The notes below the pieces were generated by a model that worked only from the letters and a program-made list of their open reading frames with translations, did no database searches and was not told the DNA's origin. From Lujinxingia litoralis (GTDB lineage Bacteria > Myxococcota_A > Bradymonadia > Bradymonadales > Bradymonadaceae): 64,000 bases of DNA. Location: positions 670,089 to 734,088 of the forward strand of contig NZ_QHKO01000002.1 of NCBI RefSeq assembly GCF_003260125.1. Reading direction: 5' to 3'. How positions within the stretch are numbered: position 1 is the first letter of the stretch; each line of letters starts with the position of its first letter. Of the stretch, positions 8,871-17,538 are shown piece by piece. The translations under genes were made by a program, and so were the position numbers.

Positions 8871-10310
8871 GTGGATGAGAAGACGCAGTTGTTGGAGTTG
8901 CCCGGATGGTTTCAGGAGCTACGAGAGGAGCATCGAGCCCGAGAGGCCGAGGCGTTGGAGCCGACGGTGGTGGTTTCGAGGACATTGGAGGCGAAGACGC
9001 TGCGCGTGGAGGCGGTCGGAGGCGGTCGTGAAGCGAAGACGTTGCGCGTGGAGGCGGTCGGAGGCGGTCGTGAAGCGAAGCCACGGCATGAGAAGGGAGG
9101 TGCCGAGGGGGAGGAGGAGACGGCGGTGATGCCGGCGTTTGATGCGAAGACGCGCCCTGCGATCGATGTGCCGGCTCCGGTGATGAGGGAGCGTGTGGTG
9201 CGGGTCTGGTCTCGGATGAAACTGGCGTCAGTGACTCAGGGGGATGCCGAAGCGCTTCGGGGCCTGGTCCGTATCACCGGTGGCGAGCGTCTAAGGCAGG
9301 AGGTGTTGCAGGGGCTGGAGGGCGTCTTCGGGAAGGGCTGGCAGGTACGGGGGAGCAGTCGGGTGGGAGTGCATTGGGAGGAGGAGGCGGGAGCGTTTGC
9401 GGGAGGGGTGTCGACCTGGTGGCGAGTGATGCCGGGCTGGGAGCGAGGTCTGGTGTGGGTGAACCCGGAGTTGGGTCGAGCCTGGTTGCGGGCGTTGGGG
9501 TTGGGGGATCTGGGGGGAGATGAGGCGCACGGCGCGGTATGTTGTGCGATCGGGGAGGTGATGGGCGGTGCACTGGAGCGCTGTGGTTGGCCGCAGGTGA
9601 GCTGGGGGGTGAATCCGCTGCCCGGGCGCGCGAAGGTTGAGCTGATGCGGGCGTCGCGGCCGCCCTATGTGGAGTGGGTGTTGGAGGTGGGGTGGACGCG
9701 GGGGCGCGGGTTAATTCGGGTGGTCTTACCGTGGACGCTGGTGAGGCGAGTGGAGGGGCAGTTGCCGCGGAGCCGGGAGGTGCCAGAGGGGGCGGCGGTA
9801 TGGCCGGTGTGGGGCAGGCTGACAGCGGGCAGTGTGAGGCTTTCGCTGGGGGAGGTGCGCGGTCTGGGGGTGGGCGATGTGGTGTTGTGTGGCGAGGTCA
9901 ATGGGGAGGGGGTTGGGGCGGAGCTGCGAGCAGGGGCCACCGTCGGGTTTGGGGGGCGGCTGCAGGTTGGAACGAGCGGGTGCTGGCAACTGGTGATCAA
10001 CGAGGCGTTGGCTGCCTCAGGTGAAGAAGGCGGCGCGATTCGTGCTGAGGCTATTGAGAGCGAAGAGGAGGAGCAGATGACGCAGGCTACGGCAGTTGAG
10101 GGGGCGGAGGTTGAGGTTGTGGTTGAGGTGGGGCGAGTGAAGTTGACGGTGGGGGAGCTTTCCCGGCTGGTGCCGGGGCAGGTGGTTGAGACGGAGGCTG
10201 CGGTGGGAGGGCCGGTGCGGCTTCTGGTGGGCGACCAGGAGGTTGCCCGCGGTGAGCTTGTGGAGGTTGAGGGGCGTCTGGGCGTGCGCGTGGAGCGTGT
10301 TTGCACCTAG
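8871..10310 (+). CDS. sctQ: Type III secretion C-ring protein SctQ (FliM/FliN-like, two SPOA domains)
   Basis: 479 residues. The C-terminal 60 residues are a clear SPOA (FliN/SctQ) domain: LTVGELSRLVPGQVVE, then GGPVRLLVGDQEVARGELVEV. A second, more divergent SPOA copy (VRLSLGEVRGLGVGDVVL onward) lies at about 320-385. The region 105-310 resembles the FliM-like middle part. SctQ builds the cytoplasmic sorting platform of injectisomes. The N-terminal 80 residues are low complexity and contain a perfect-register 42-bp duplication. The start is GTG at 8871 with GAGCGAGG at 8856-8863. An internal ATG with a strong ribosome binding site at 10077 would make the separate C-terminal SPOA fragment, as in other SctQ proteins. 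Its stop interlocks with the stop of the opposing gene at 10307. Confidence 0.7.
   Translation: MDEKTQLLELPGWFQELREEHRAREAEALEPTVVVSRTLEAKTLRVEAVGGGREAKTLRVEAVGGGREAKPRHEKGGAEGEEETAVMPAFDAKTRPAIDVPAPVMRERVVRVWSRMKLASVTQGDAEALRGLVRITGGERLRQEVLQGLEGVFGKGWQVRGSSRVGVHWEEEAGAFAGGVSTWWRVMPGWERGLVWVNPELGRAWLRALGLGDLGGDEAHGAVCCAIGEVMGGALERCGWPQVSWGVNPLPGRAKVELMRASRPPYVEWVLEVGWTRGRGLIRVVLPWTLVRRVEGQLPRSREVPEGAAVWPVWGRLTAGSVRLSLGEVRGLGVGDVVLCGEVNGEGVGAELRAGATVGFGGRLQVGTSGCWQLVINEALAASGEEGGAIRAEAIESEEEEQMTQATAVEGAEVEVVVEVGRVKLTVGELSRLVPGQVVETEAAVGGPVRLLVGDQEVARGELVEVEGRLGVRVERVCT
8988..9071 (+). repeat. In-frame 42-bp tandem duplication inside sctQ
   Basis: Two near-identical 42-bp copies (8988-9029 and 9030-9071), each encoding EAKTLRVEAVGGGR, with the first nine bases of a third copy. 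It is likely a recent slippage or duplication event in the disordered N-terminal part. Confidence 0.9.
10077..10310 (+). CDS. Probable internally initiated SctQ C-terminal fragment
   Basis: An in-frame ATG (residue 403 of SctQ) is preceded by AGGAGGAG at 10066-10073, five bases from the end of AGGAGG to the start, the strongest ribosome binding site in this part of the window. Translation would give a 77-residue protein that is almost exactly the last SPOA domain. In Yersinia, Salmonella and Shigella, SctQ genes yield such a fragment by internal initiation, and it joins full-length SctQ in the sorting platform. Caution: the site also encodes a run of Glu codons (GAG), which can resemble a ribosome binding site by chance. 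Confidence 0.45.
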   Translation: MTQATAVEGAEVEVVVEVGRVKLTVGELSRLVPGQVVETEAAVGGPVRLLVGDQEVARGELVEVEGRLGVRVERVCT

Positions 10311-11584
10311 GTCTGGTCGTTGTCATCGGAGCGGTCGCGGTGCAGGCGTGCGATGGCGTTGGGGACACGGAGTTCGTTGGTGGTTTCGTTCGGCGTATCG
10401 TCGGAGGGGGGGCGCGTTTTAAGGAGGCTCTGGGCGCGGAGATCTCGCAGGGATTTCAGGGCCTCATCCGAGTCAACTTCGACGGTTTGGCGGAGTTGGT
10501 CGAGTTCGATCCGGGGGATCTCGATGGCGTCGATATCCGCCTCGGCGTGGAGGTTCGCCAGGGCGCGGTCGACGCGTTCGCCGTGGAGGTCCGGTGGAGG
10601 CGGGCGATAGTTTTGGAGGGTTTGCCGGCGATCGAGGGGTTCGGGCAAGATGGTATCGAGAGCGATTTCTCCGCTCTGGAGTGGGATGGTCGGGGCGTTG
10701 CGCTGGCGGTGGGGGGAGGGCTGATTGACGTGGGGAAGAGGGATGGTGGGGTCTTCCGTGGCGCGTGAGAGAAAAGGGCTGCTGGAGTCACGGTTTTCGG
10801 TGTCGAGCAGGGTTTTCCAGCCTCTGGGGGTGCGTAGGGTCAGGTAAGAGAGGGTGGCGATCTGGCGATCGGTGTGCAGGCCGAGCTGAATGCTGATGTG
10901 GGGAAGGATCGCCTGGAGGAGGTGATCGGGGAGAAGATCGATATCGGCGGCGAGCCAGCGCTGACGAGGGGCCAGGGGGGAGAAGAGCAGTGGGAGGTCT
11001 TCGGGGGTGAGAGGGGCGTCCCAGAGCAGGGTGGTGGCGCGGGTTGCAATGTCTGCGAGTCGGCAGCGGCTGCGGTGGTCTTCGGGAGGGAAGAGGTGGA
11101 TCAGGGGGACGCTGGAGGGGGCGATGGGGGGGACTGCAGAGATGTAGAGGGTGAGCTCATGGGGGAGTTGGGTGGCCAGCCACAGGAGGAGGCTCTGACG
11201 GGGGGCCTGGTGAGGGCAAAAGATCAGGCCGTTGATGGGCGTGGAGAGGCGGGGGCGGAGAAGTTCTAGCGTGTGTTTGGAGAGGGGATTTCGGGTGAGA
11301 TCGGCGCGGGGTTTGAAGATTGCCAGGGGGAGCGCCGCCCCCTGGAGGGGTTCGAGCCACCAGCGTTTCAGACAGGCGGTGGGGCCGGCGGTGTGAAGGT
11401 GGCTGAGGATGGCGTTTACGGTGGCCGGAGGGAGCGGCGTATCCTGGAAGGTCAGAGTGCCGGAGCGCTCAAGGTGCCAGTGGCCATCGGGTCGCAGGAT
11501 GACCAGCGAGGTCGCCGGGTCGTTCAGGGCCTGAGTCAGAGCGGGCAGGGAGCGAATGCTGGCGTCGAGAGCGGAAGAGGTCAT
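10307..11584 (-). CDS. CpaF/GspE-like secretion-ATPase homologue lacking Walker A
   Basis: 425 residues. The layout resembles CpaF-type secretion ATPases. An N-terminal part (SLVILRPDGHWHLERSGTL, about 26-44) is like the CpaF N-domain. A stretch from 120 (LRPRLSTPINGLIFCPHQAP) sits where the P-loop should be. The glycine-rich GxxGxGKT motif is absent, replaced by CPHQAPRQSLL, so ATP hydrolysis by this protein is unlikely. After about residue 270 the sequence is Pro/Ser/Thr-rich, then charged. The similarity is by pattern only and the call is tentative; it could be an unrelated protein. It overlaps the upstream lipoprotein gene by four bases (ATGA), so the two form an operon, and its stop interlocks with that of sctQ. 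Confidence 0.3.
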   Translation of the reverse strand: MTSSALDASIRSLPALTQALNDPATSLVILRPDGHWHLERSGTLTFQDTPLPPATVNAILSHLHTAGPTACLKRWWLEPLQGAALPLAIFKPRADLTRNPLSKHTLELLRPRLSTPINGLIFCPHQAPRQSLLLWLATQLPHELTLYISAVPPIAPSSVPLIHLFPPEDHRSRCRLADIATRATTLLWDAPLTPEDLPLLFSPLAPRQRWLAADIDLLPDHLLQAILPHISIQLGLHTDRQIATLSYLTLRTPRGWKTLLDTENRDSSSPFLSRATEDPTIPLPHVNQPSPHRQRNAPTIPLQSGEIALDTILPEPLDRRQTLQNYRPPPPDLHGERVDRALANLHAEADIDAIEIPRIELDQLRQTVEVDSDEALKSLRDLRAQSLLKTRPPSDDTPNETTNELRVPNAIARLHRDRSDDNDQT

Positions 11585-12006
11585 GGGAGCTGTGGGGCGC
11601 GGGGTTGTCCGGGAGGAAGCTCAAGAGGGCTCTGGGTGGGAGCGGCGGGTTCATCGGGGTTGTGGAGCAGGGGTTCCAGGGTCAGCGTCAGACGAGTGAG
11701 CTGGTCTGGAGGAAGTTGAAGATCGAAGCGTTGGGGGATGTGGTTCGGAGCGCGGAGTTCGAGGCGGTAGTTCCCTGGCGTCAGCGAGAGGGTATGGTCC
11801 TGCCAGCGGTTAACGATGCCGTGGTAATCGTCATTGAGGAAGATCTCGGCGGTGTCCGGGGAGACGTTGAGTTGGAGCAGCGCGAGGTTTGAGGCGGAGT
11901 CGTCGCGTTGGTTGGAGTAGGAGGGGGTGCAGCCGTGGAGCAGGGGGGTGAGGGCCAGGGTCAGGAAGGCGATCGTGAAGATGGGGGAAGGCCCGGGGTG
12001 TGGCAT
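11581..12006 (-). CDS. PEGA-domain lipoprotein
   Basis: 141 residues. The signal peptide ends in the lipobox LLHGC (Cys26). Residues 42-110 form a PEGA domain: LNVSPDTAEIFLNDDYHG and the characteristic TPGNYRLELRAPNHIPQ. PEGA domains are small extracytoplasmic beta folds common in myxobacterial surface proteins and in some kinases. The last 30 residues are Pro-rich. It is first gene of a two-gene operon, with a four-base overlap to the CpaF-like gene. The shared operon suggests an envelope role for both, but nothing more specific can be said. Confidence 0.8.
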   Translation of the reverse strand: MPHPGPSPIFTIAFLTLALTPLLHGCTPSYSNQRDDSASNLALLQLNVSPDTAEIFLNDDYHGIVNRWQDHTLSLTPGNYRLELRAPNHIPQRFDLQLPPDQLTRLTLTLEPLLHNPDEPAAPTQSPLELPPGQPRAPQLP

Positions 12007-12199
12007 GATTTATCCCTTGGGGTATCAATGTGGTATAAGAGCTTACTAAACGAAGGTTGAGGCGGGAAGGCTGGTGCGTGTGGTGTGTGTAGGAACGTTC
12101 GTTGCATTGAATTTTGGAATGTGTTCGTTCGCGCGCGGTGCAACTCCGAGGGAGGGATGTGTCGCGGGGCCGAAATCATCAAGAATCGCGGAGAGAGCG

Positions 12200-13804
12200 A
12201 TGTTTGAGCAGAGAATCTGGCACGTTGTGATGATGGGGGTGTTGGCGCTGGCGGTTGCCGGCTGTCCGGAAGATGAGCCGGTGCTCTCGTATAGCGACTT
12301 TTTTGAGCCCTGGGATATGAGTCCCTATGAGTTTGATGGGCAGCCGATGTTGGAGGCGCCCGAGCGTTTGATTTTTGAGGACGTGGCTCCGGGGGATGTT
12401 GAGGTTCGTGAGGCGGAGCTGATCAACGTCGGGCGGACGCGTCTGGCGTTGTTCGGGATCGAGCTGGAGGGTCCATTTGATGTGGATTATCCAGAGTTTC
12501 TCGATGGTCTTCCTGGCGAGTTGATGCCCGGAGAGTCGATTCTGGTGCAGGTGAGCTACCAGGCGTTGACCGATGAGGCCGTGCAGGGGGTGATGCGGGT
12601 AAGAACGAATGATCCGCAGAAGGAGGTGCACGAGATTCATCTGCTGGCGAACACTGATCTTCCCTGTCTGGAGGTTGAGCCGGCCGAAGGGGTGCGGTTC
12701 GGGATGGTGGCGCGTGGGCAGCAGGTGGAGCGAGAGGTACGGCTGAGGAATTGCAGTCGGGAGGTGGAGACGCGGGTGAGGGTGTCTTCGCTGGAGGGGG
12801 ATGGTGGATTCCGGATGTCGCAGCAGGCGGCTGAAGAGGGGCAGGAGCACGTGCTTGCGGCCGGGGAGACGATGTTGTTGGGGGTGAGTTTTTTGCCGAC
12901 GGAGTCGCGACCGTATCGGGGGCGGCTGGTGCTGGAGAGTAATGATTTGCTGGTGCCGGAGCGGGAGTTGGCGCTGGTTGGCGAGGGGGCGCCGCCGGTG
13001 TGTCCTACCGCGGTGATTCATGCGCAGGGAGTGGAAGGGCAGGCTCAGGCTGCGCCGCAGGGGCAGATGGTGGGACGCCCGCTGGAGACGATCGGGCTGA
13101 GTGGGGAAGGCAGTCGCGCCGATGATGGGCAGGCGGTGGTGGCGTATGAGTGGACGCTGGTGGAGCGCCCTGGTGATACGCAGGTGCAGTTAGCAGAGGT
13201 GGGGGATGAGGCCTGGCGTCAGCTCTATCTGGAGCTTGTGGGGCGATATGTGGTGGAGCTGCATGTGATCGATGCCGAGGGGACGCGTTCGTGTGAACCG
13301 GCGCGGATGGTGGTGGATACGCGCACGGATCGGGATATTCACGTGCAGCTGGTCTGGGATACGCCCAGTGACTCCTCGCGCACTGATCGCAGCGGGAGCG
13401 ATGTGGATCTGCATTTATTAAGAGATGGGCCCGGGGCGCGGTGGAATACTGATCCGTGGGACTGTTTCTGGCAGAACAAGACTCCGGACTGGGGTGTGCC
13501 TGGAGACCTTCGCGATAATCCGGGGTTGGATATTGATAAGGTGGATGGGTGGGGACCGGAGAATATCAACCTGGATCAGCCGGAGCACGGGGTGAGGTAT
13601 CGGGTGGGGGTGTATTATTTCTCGGACCACGGATTCGGGGAGAGTTTTGCGACGGTACGTCTCTATCTGGGAGGAACGTTGCAGTTGGAGATGCGTCGGC
13701 GTCGTTTGACACACCATCAGTTCTGGGAGGTTGCGGACGTGATGTGGCCGGAACGCACGATTGAGGTTCGTGATCGGGTGTTGTCGGACTTTCCGGGATT
13801 CTGA
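12200..13804 (+). CDS. Large surface lipoprotein with choice-of-anchor (ASH-like) domains
   Basis: 534 residues. The signal peptide ends in the lipobox AVAGC. Two Ig-like domains of the type that begins FEDVAPGDVEVREAELINVG and runs to an RTNDP motif cover about 55-150 and 155-270. Such domains occur widely in Myxococcota surface proteins. A PKD-like segment follows (about 275-385, ending in YVVELHVIDAEG). The C-terminal region contains SGSDVDLHLLR and YRVGVYYFSDHGFGESF, a pattern I have seen in YfaP/DUF2135-type proteins. No enzymatic motif is visible, so an adhesive or structural role is likely. The ATG at 12200 sits directly before the signal peptide; the in-frame sequence upstream is not signal-like. 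Confidence 0.78.
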   Translation: MFEQRIWHVVMMGVLALAVAGCPEDEPVLSYSDFFEPWDMSPYEFDGQPMLEAPERLIFEDVAPGDVEVREAELINVGRTRLALFGIELEGPFDVDYPEFLDGLPGELMPGESILVQVSYQALTDEAVQGVMRVRTNDPQKEVHEIHLLANTDLPCLEVEPAEGVRFGMVARGQQVEREVRLRNCSREVETRVRVSSLEGDGGFRMSQQAAEEGQEHVLAAGETMLLGVSFLPTESRPYRGRLVLESNDLLVPERELALVGEGAPPVCPTAVIHAQGVEGQAQAAPQGQMVGRPLETIGLSGEGSRADDGQAVVAYEWTLVERPGDTQVQLAEVGDEAWRQLYLELVGRYVVELHVIDAEGTRSCEPARMVVDTRTDRDIHVQLVWDTPSDSSRTDRSGSDVDLHLLRDGPGARWNTDPWDCFWQNKTPDWGVPGDLRDNPGLDIDKVDGWGPENINLDQPEHGVRYRVGVYYFSDHGFGESFATVRLYLGGTLQLEMRRRRLTHHQFWEVADVMWPERTIEVRDRVLSDFPGF

Positions 13805-13806
13805 GG

Positions 13807-16800
13807 TCAGGGGGAGGGGGGGATTTTAAGGCGCAGGGCGTCGAGGCGCTCAAGGAGGTTGAGGCGTTGGAGTTGGTCAAGGGCGATGTTGCCGGCCTGG
13901 CGTGCGCGAGTGGTTTGGCGGTGGAGCAGGCATTGATCCAGGGCGATCTCGGCCAGGGTGGCGGTGTCGAGGTTGACCATGCCGGAGGATTCCAGGGTCT
14001 GTGATGCCTGCTGGAGGTGGTGATCGAAGGCGTTCCAGTCGGGGGTATGGGCGGCGCAGGCGGCCAGGGCGGTGTGTGCGACCCCCTGGTAGCCGGTGGA
14101 GTTTGCGGCGAGCATTGCGCGTAGGGCGTCTTCGAAGTGAGGTTGCGCGCCGGGGAGGTCGTTTTGAGAGGCCAGGCAGAGGCCGATGTTAAAGCGGATG
14201 GCGCCGGTCTGTGAGACGCCCAGGCGTTGAAGCGCTTCCAGGGCGCGCTGGTAGAAGTGTAAGGCGCGGGGGGCATTTTTGAGGAGGCGATGGGCTTCGC
14301 CCAGTGCGTTGTCGCAGTGTGCGACGCCGTAGAGGTTTTGAGCCTTGAGGTAGAGGTGTCGGGCCTGCTCGATATCGGAGGCGGCCTGTTCGGGGTTCTC
14401 GCGGGCCAGGGAGATGGCGCCCAGGCCCAGCCAGGCGGAGGCCATATCGGAGGGGGCGTTTGCTTTGCGGGTCCAGGAGAGGGAGTCGCGGTAGGCACTG
14501 GCGGCGGTGTCGAGGTTGGCCCGGGAGTAGTGAAGATCTGCGAAGAGCTGGAGGGCTTTGGCGTAGTCGTGGGTCAGCGCGGGGTCGGGCGAGGAGGCGG
14601 CGTGGATCAGGGGGCGGAGGCGTTCGAGGCAGGCTGTGGCCAGGCTCAGGCCATGGAGGATATCGCCCCGGGATCGGGCGATGACTCCGGCGGCAAAGAG
14701 GCGTTGGGCGTCGAGGGTGGGGTCGTCGCAGGGGGGCAGCGCATCGATGAGGGCCATGGCTTCATCGGTGCGGCCCTGTTTGGCCAGGGTGCGGGCCAGG
14801 TGGGTAGCCAGGTGGAGGCGTCGGGGGTGATTCAGGGGAGTGGAGAGGTGATCGAGGGCCTGGCGGTACTGTTCGAAGAGTTGGATGGCGCGTTTGAAGT
14901 CGTTGGTGAGGCGGAAGTGGTCGGCGGCGAGCAGGAGGGGATCGAGGCAGTCTTCGAACTGGTGAGCGGCGAAGAGGTGGTGGCCGACGCGGGCGGCGAC
15001 CTCGGGGGGGAGATCGGGGTAGAGGTTTTGCAGTGCGCGGGCGCAGTGGCGGTGGTGGTCGTTCCAGCGCTGGTGTTCGGAGGCCAGCCGTTGCAGGGAT
15101 TCACGCAGGGCGCCGTGGAGGAAGCGCCAGCGGTGATCTTCGGTGTTGGCGAGTCTGGCCAGGGTGAGGGTTTCCAGGAGGTTATGGGGGATGGCGACGT
15201 TGGCCAGGCGGCAGGCGGCGGTCCATTCGCGGAGGTCGATGTCCTGTCCCAGCGCGGCGGCGATCTCTAGAGCAAAGAGGGCGTGGCGAGCTTGATGGGA
15301 GGAAGACGTGATGCTGTCGATCAGCAAGGAGATGCGATCGCGTAGCAGGGTGTCGATGGAGTCGGGCAGGGGTGCGCGGGCGCCTGCGCGGAGGTTAAAG
15401 CCTTCTGGCGAGGGGGCGAGGATATCGCGGGCGACCCAATCGCCGACGAGTTGGACGGCGAAGAGGGGGTTGCCGCGGGTGCGTTCGACCAGGTCATCGA
15501 CGAGTTCGGAGTGCAGGCCCAGGAGGTGTTTTACCAGGGTGCGGTGGTCCTCATCTTTGAGAGGGTCGACGGGGAGGTGCGTGGTGGCCGGGTGATGTTT
15601 GAGTCGGTTCAGGAGTTCGGCTTCGGCCTGGCGAGTGATGATGAGATCGGGTCTGGCGGTGGCGACGATGAGGACAGCCGGGGCGAGGTTTTCGGGGAGG
15701 TCGAGGAGGAAGAGGGCCAGGGCCAGGGAGTCCAGACCGTAGTGCACATCATCCAGGTGTAGGATCAGGGGGCGATGCGGGTGGAGGCGTTTGAGCACGC
15801 GGGCGATCAGCGCGTAGCGTTGCTGCGGGGTGGCCCGGGAAGCTTCGGGGTGAAGGTTTGGGTTTGTGAGATGAGCGAGCTCGATGCAGTCGAGGAGGTC
15901 GTCGGGAGCGAGGGGGCCGGAGCGGCTGAGAAGATCGCGCAGGTGTGCCAGGCGTTGTTCGTGGGGGAGGTTGTGGGTCTGGAGAAGGTCGTTGAGCAGG
16001 GCGGTCAGGCCCTGGGTCTGGGAGGCGATGGGGCTGTGCGGAGCCAGAGCGCTGTGTGCGACGCCGCGTTCGTGGGCCCGCTGGCAGAGCCAGGATGCCT
16101 GGCGGGTTTTGCCCACGCCGGAAGGGCCCTCGAGCAAGACGGCGCGGGGAGTGCGCTGGGTGTGGACCTGACGAAGAGAGCGCCAGAGGGCGTCGCGCCA
16201 GGGGATGCGGTCGACCATGGGGATGGGGCGCAGGCCAAAGAGGCCCAGTCCGGTTCCGCGGAGGTGGTCGGGGGCCAGGGCGATGCGATCGAGGGGAGAT
16301 TCCCAGGTCTGGGGGAAGGGGGGGCCGTGGGTGTGGGTGGAGGAGGCCGGGGTTTTGGGCGTGGCGGGTCTGGTGAAGGTGTGGGGAGGGTGGGGGCTGA
16401 TGAGGAGGGTGCGGGAGGCTTCGTCCTCGGCGGCTGTGTGTGAGGAGGCGATGGGGAGTGGAGGCAGCGGGGGGACGTGGGTGGCGTCGGCGGGGGACTC
16501 GGAGTGGGGTGTGAGCTGGCGGAGGTCGAACGCGGCGTCGGCGGCAAACTGGTAGCGATCGTCGTGGTGCTTGGCGAGGAGGCGCCCGATCCAGGCACCG
16601 AAGGGGGCCGGGAGATCGATGTCGGTCTCCAGGGGCGGCAGCGGGCGGTGGAGGTGGGCGTGGAGGATCTCTTCGGTGGTGGTCCCGGAGTAGGGGGGGC
16701 TGCCGCTGGCGAGCCAGAAGGCCAGGCAGCCCAGGGCGTAAAGATCGGTCCAGGGGCCCTGGTGGTACCACTGCGCGAGGATCTGTTCGGGGGCCATGAA

Positions 16801-17358
16801 GCGGGGCGTTCCGGCTACTCGTGAGGTTTGTTCCGGGGTGGGACGCTCGTCGAGAGCATGGGCCAGGCCGAAGTCGGAGAGTTTCAGCGTGGGTCCGTCG
16901 GGGCCATGCACCATCAGGACGTTTTCGGGTTTGAGGTCGCGATGGATCACTCCCCGGGCGTGGGCGTGGCTGAGGGCTTCGAGGATGTTGAGGAGGATGG
17001 CGCGTTGCTGGGAGAAGCGTAGCGAGCGAACGGAGAGATCGCGCAGCGAGCCGCCGGCCAGTTCCATGACCAGGTAGGGGGAATCCAGGGTGAGGAGTTC
17101 GGGGGCCTGGCGGGCCTCCTCTTCGGTGATGATGGCGGTGTCAAAGACCCGGATGATGCCGGGGTGAGCCAGGCGAGCGACGGCGCGTACCTCCCGGTGG
17201 AATCCCTGGAGGAAGTGGGGGTCGACGGCGCGTTTGCTGGTGATAATCTTTATCGCCAGTTCGGTGCCCGTGGGGACATGAGTCGCGTGCCAGACTTCGC
17301 CCATGCCCCCGCGACCCAGGGGGCGGTTGAGAAGGAAATTTGCCAGGGTGATGGTCAT
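13807..17358 (-). CDS. Ser/Thr protein kinase fused to AAA-type ATPase and TPR array (PknK-like)
   Basis: 1183 residues. The N-terminal Hanks kinase is complete: Gly-rich loop LGRGGMGEV at 14-22, Lys37 in AIKII, HRDLKPEN at 139-146, DFG at 162-164 and MAPEQ near 190. A Pro/Thr/His-rich linker (285-350) follows. Then comes an ATPase domain with Walker A GPSGVGKT at 411-418 and a Walker B-like LILHLDDVHYGLDSL. From about 800 to the end there are tetratricopeptide repeats (LGLGAISLARENPEQA, CDNALGEAHRLLKNAPRAL). The architecture is that of STAND-type signalling proteins such as PknK and its myxobacterial relatives, which integrate ligand or partner binding through the TPR part. Its target is unknown. 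It is convergent with the upstream lipoprotein (2-bp gap) and divergent from orn. Confidence 0.9.
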   Translation of the reverse strand: MTITLANFLLNRPLGRGGMGEVWHATHVPTGTELAIKIITSKRAVDPHFLQGFHREVRAVARLAHPGIIRVFDTAIITEEEARQAPELLTLDSPYLVMELAGGSLRDLSVRSLRFSQQRAILLNILEALSHAHARGVIHRDLKPENVLMVHGPDGPTLKLSDFGLAHALDERPTPEQTSRVAGTPRFMAPEQILAQWYHQGPWTDLYALGCLAFWLASGSPPYSGTTTEEILHAHLHRPLPPLETDIDLPAPFGAWIGRLLAKHHDDRYQFAADAAFDLRQLTPHSESPADATHVPPLPPLPIASSHTAAEDEASRTLLISPHPPHTFTRPATPKTPASSTHTHGPPFPQTWESPLDRIALAPDHLRGTGLGLFGLRPIPMVDRIPWRDALWRSLRQVHTQRTPRAVLLEGPSGVGKTRQASWLCQRAHERGVAHSALAPHSPIASQTQGLTALLNDLLQTHNLPHEQRLAHLRDLLSRSGPLAPDDLLDCIELAHLTNPNLHPEASRATPQQRYALIARVLKRLHPHRPLILHLDDVHYGLDSLALALFLLDLPENLAPAVLIVATARPDLIITRQAEAELLNRLKHHPATTHLPVDPLKDEDHRTLVKHLLGLHSELVDDLVERTRGNPLFAVQLVGDWVARDILAPSPEGFNLRAGARAPLPDSIDTLLRDRISLLIDSITSSSHQARHALFALEIAAALGQDIDLREWTAACRLANVAIPHNLLETLTLARLANTEDHRWRFLHGALRESLQRLASEHQRWNDHHRHCARALQNLYPDLPPEVAARVGHHLFAAHQFEDCLDPLLLAADHFRLTNDFKRAIQLFEQYRQALDHLSTPLNHPRRLHLATHLARTLAKQGRTDEAMALIDALPPCDDPTLDAQRLFAAGVIARSRGDILHGLSLATACLERLRPLIHAASSPDPALTHDYAKALQLFADLHYSRANLDTAASAYRDSLSWTRKANAPSDMASAWLGLGAISLARENPEQAASDIEQARHLYLKAQNLYGVAHCDNALGEAHRLLKNAPRALHFYQRALEALQRLGVSQTGAIRFNIGLCLASQNDLPGAQPHFEDALRAMLAANSTGYQGVAHTALAACAAHTPDWNAFDHHLQQASQTLESSGMVNLDTATLAEIALDQCLLHRQTTRARQAGNIALDQLQRLNLLERLDALRLKIPPSP

Positions 17359-17538
17359 GGGGCTTCCGGGGACGAGGGGGGGACGGCGTTGGTGTTACTA
17401 AGTGTAGAGTAAGGAGAAGCCCCAGGGAATGGGCGAAGGTTGCGTTGGGAGTGCGGCGACTGGTAGGCAGTGCGGCGGATGCCTGGCGGTGGTCGCTGTG
17501 GCGGCGAACGAGACTCAAATTTTACAAAAGCAGGATGC

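Noticed and set aside
14290..15270. Long + strand open frame inside the large kinase gene
   Set aside because: Antisense to a gene with kinase, ATPase and TPR motifs; the Gly/Val/Gln composition is an effect of the strand skew.
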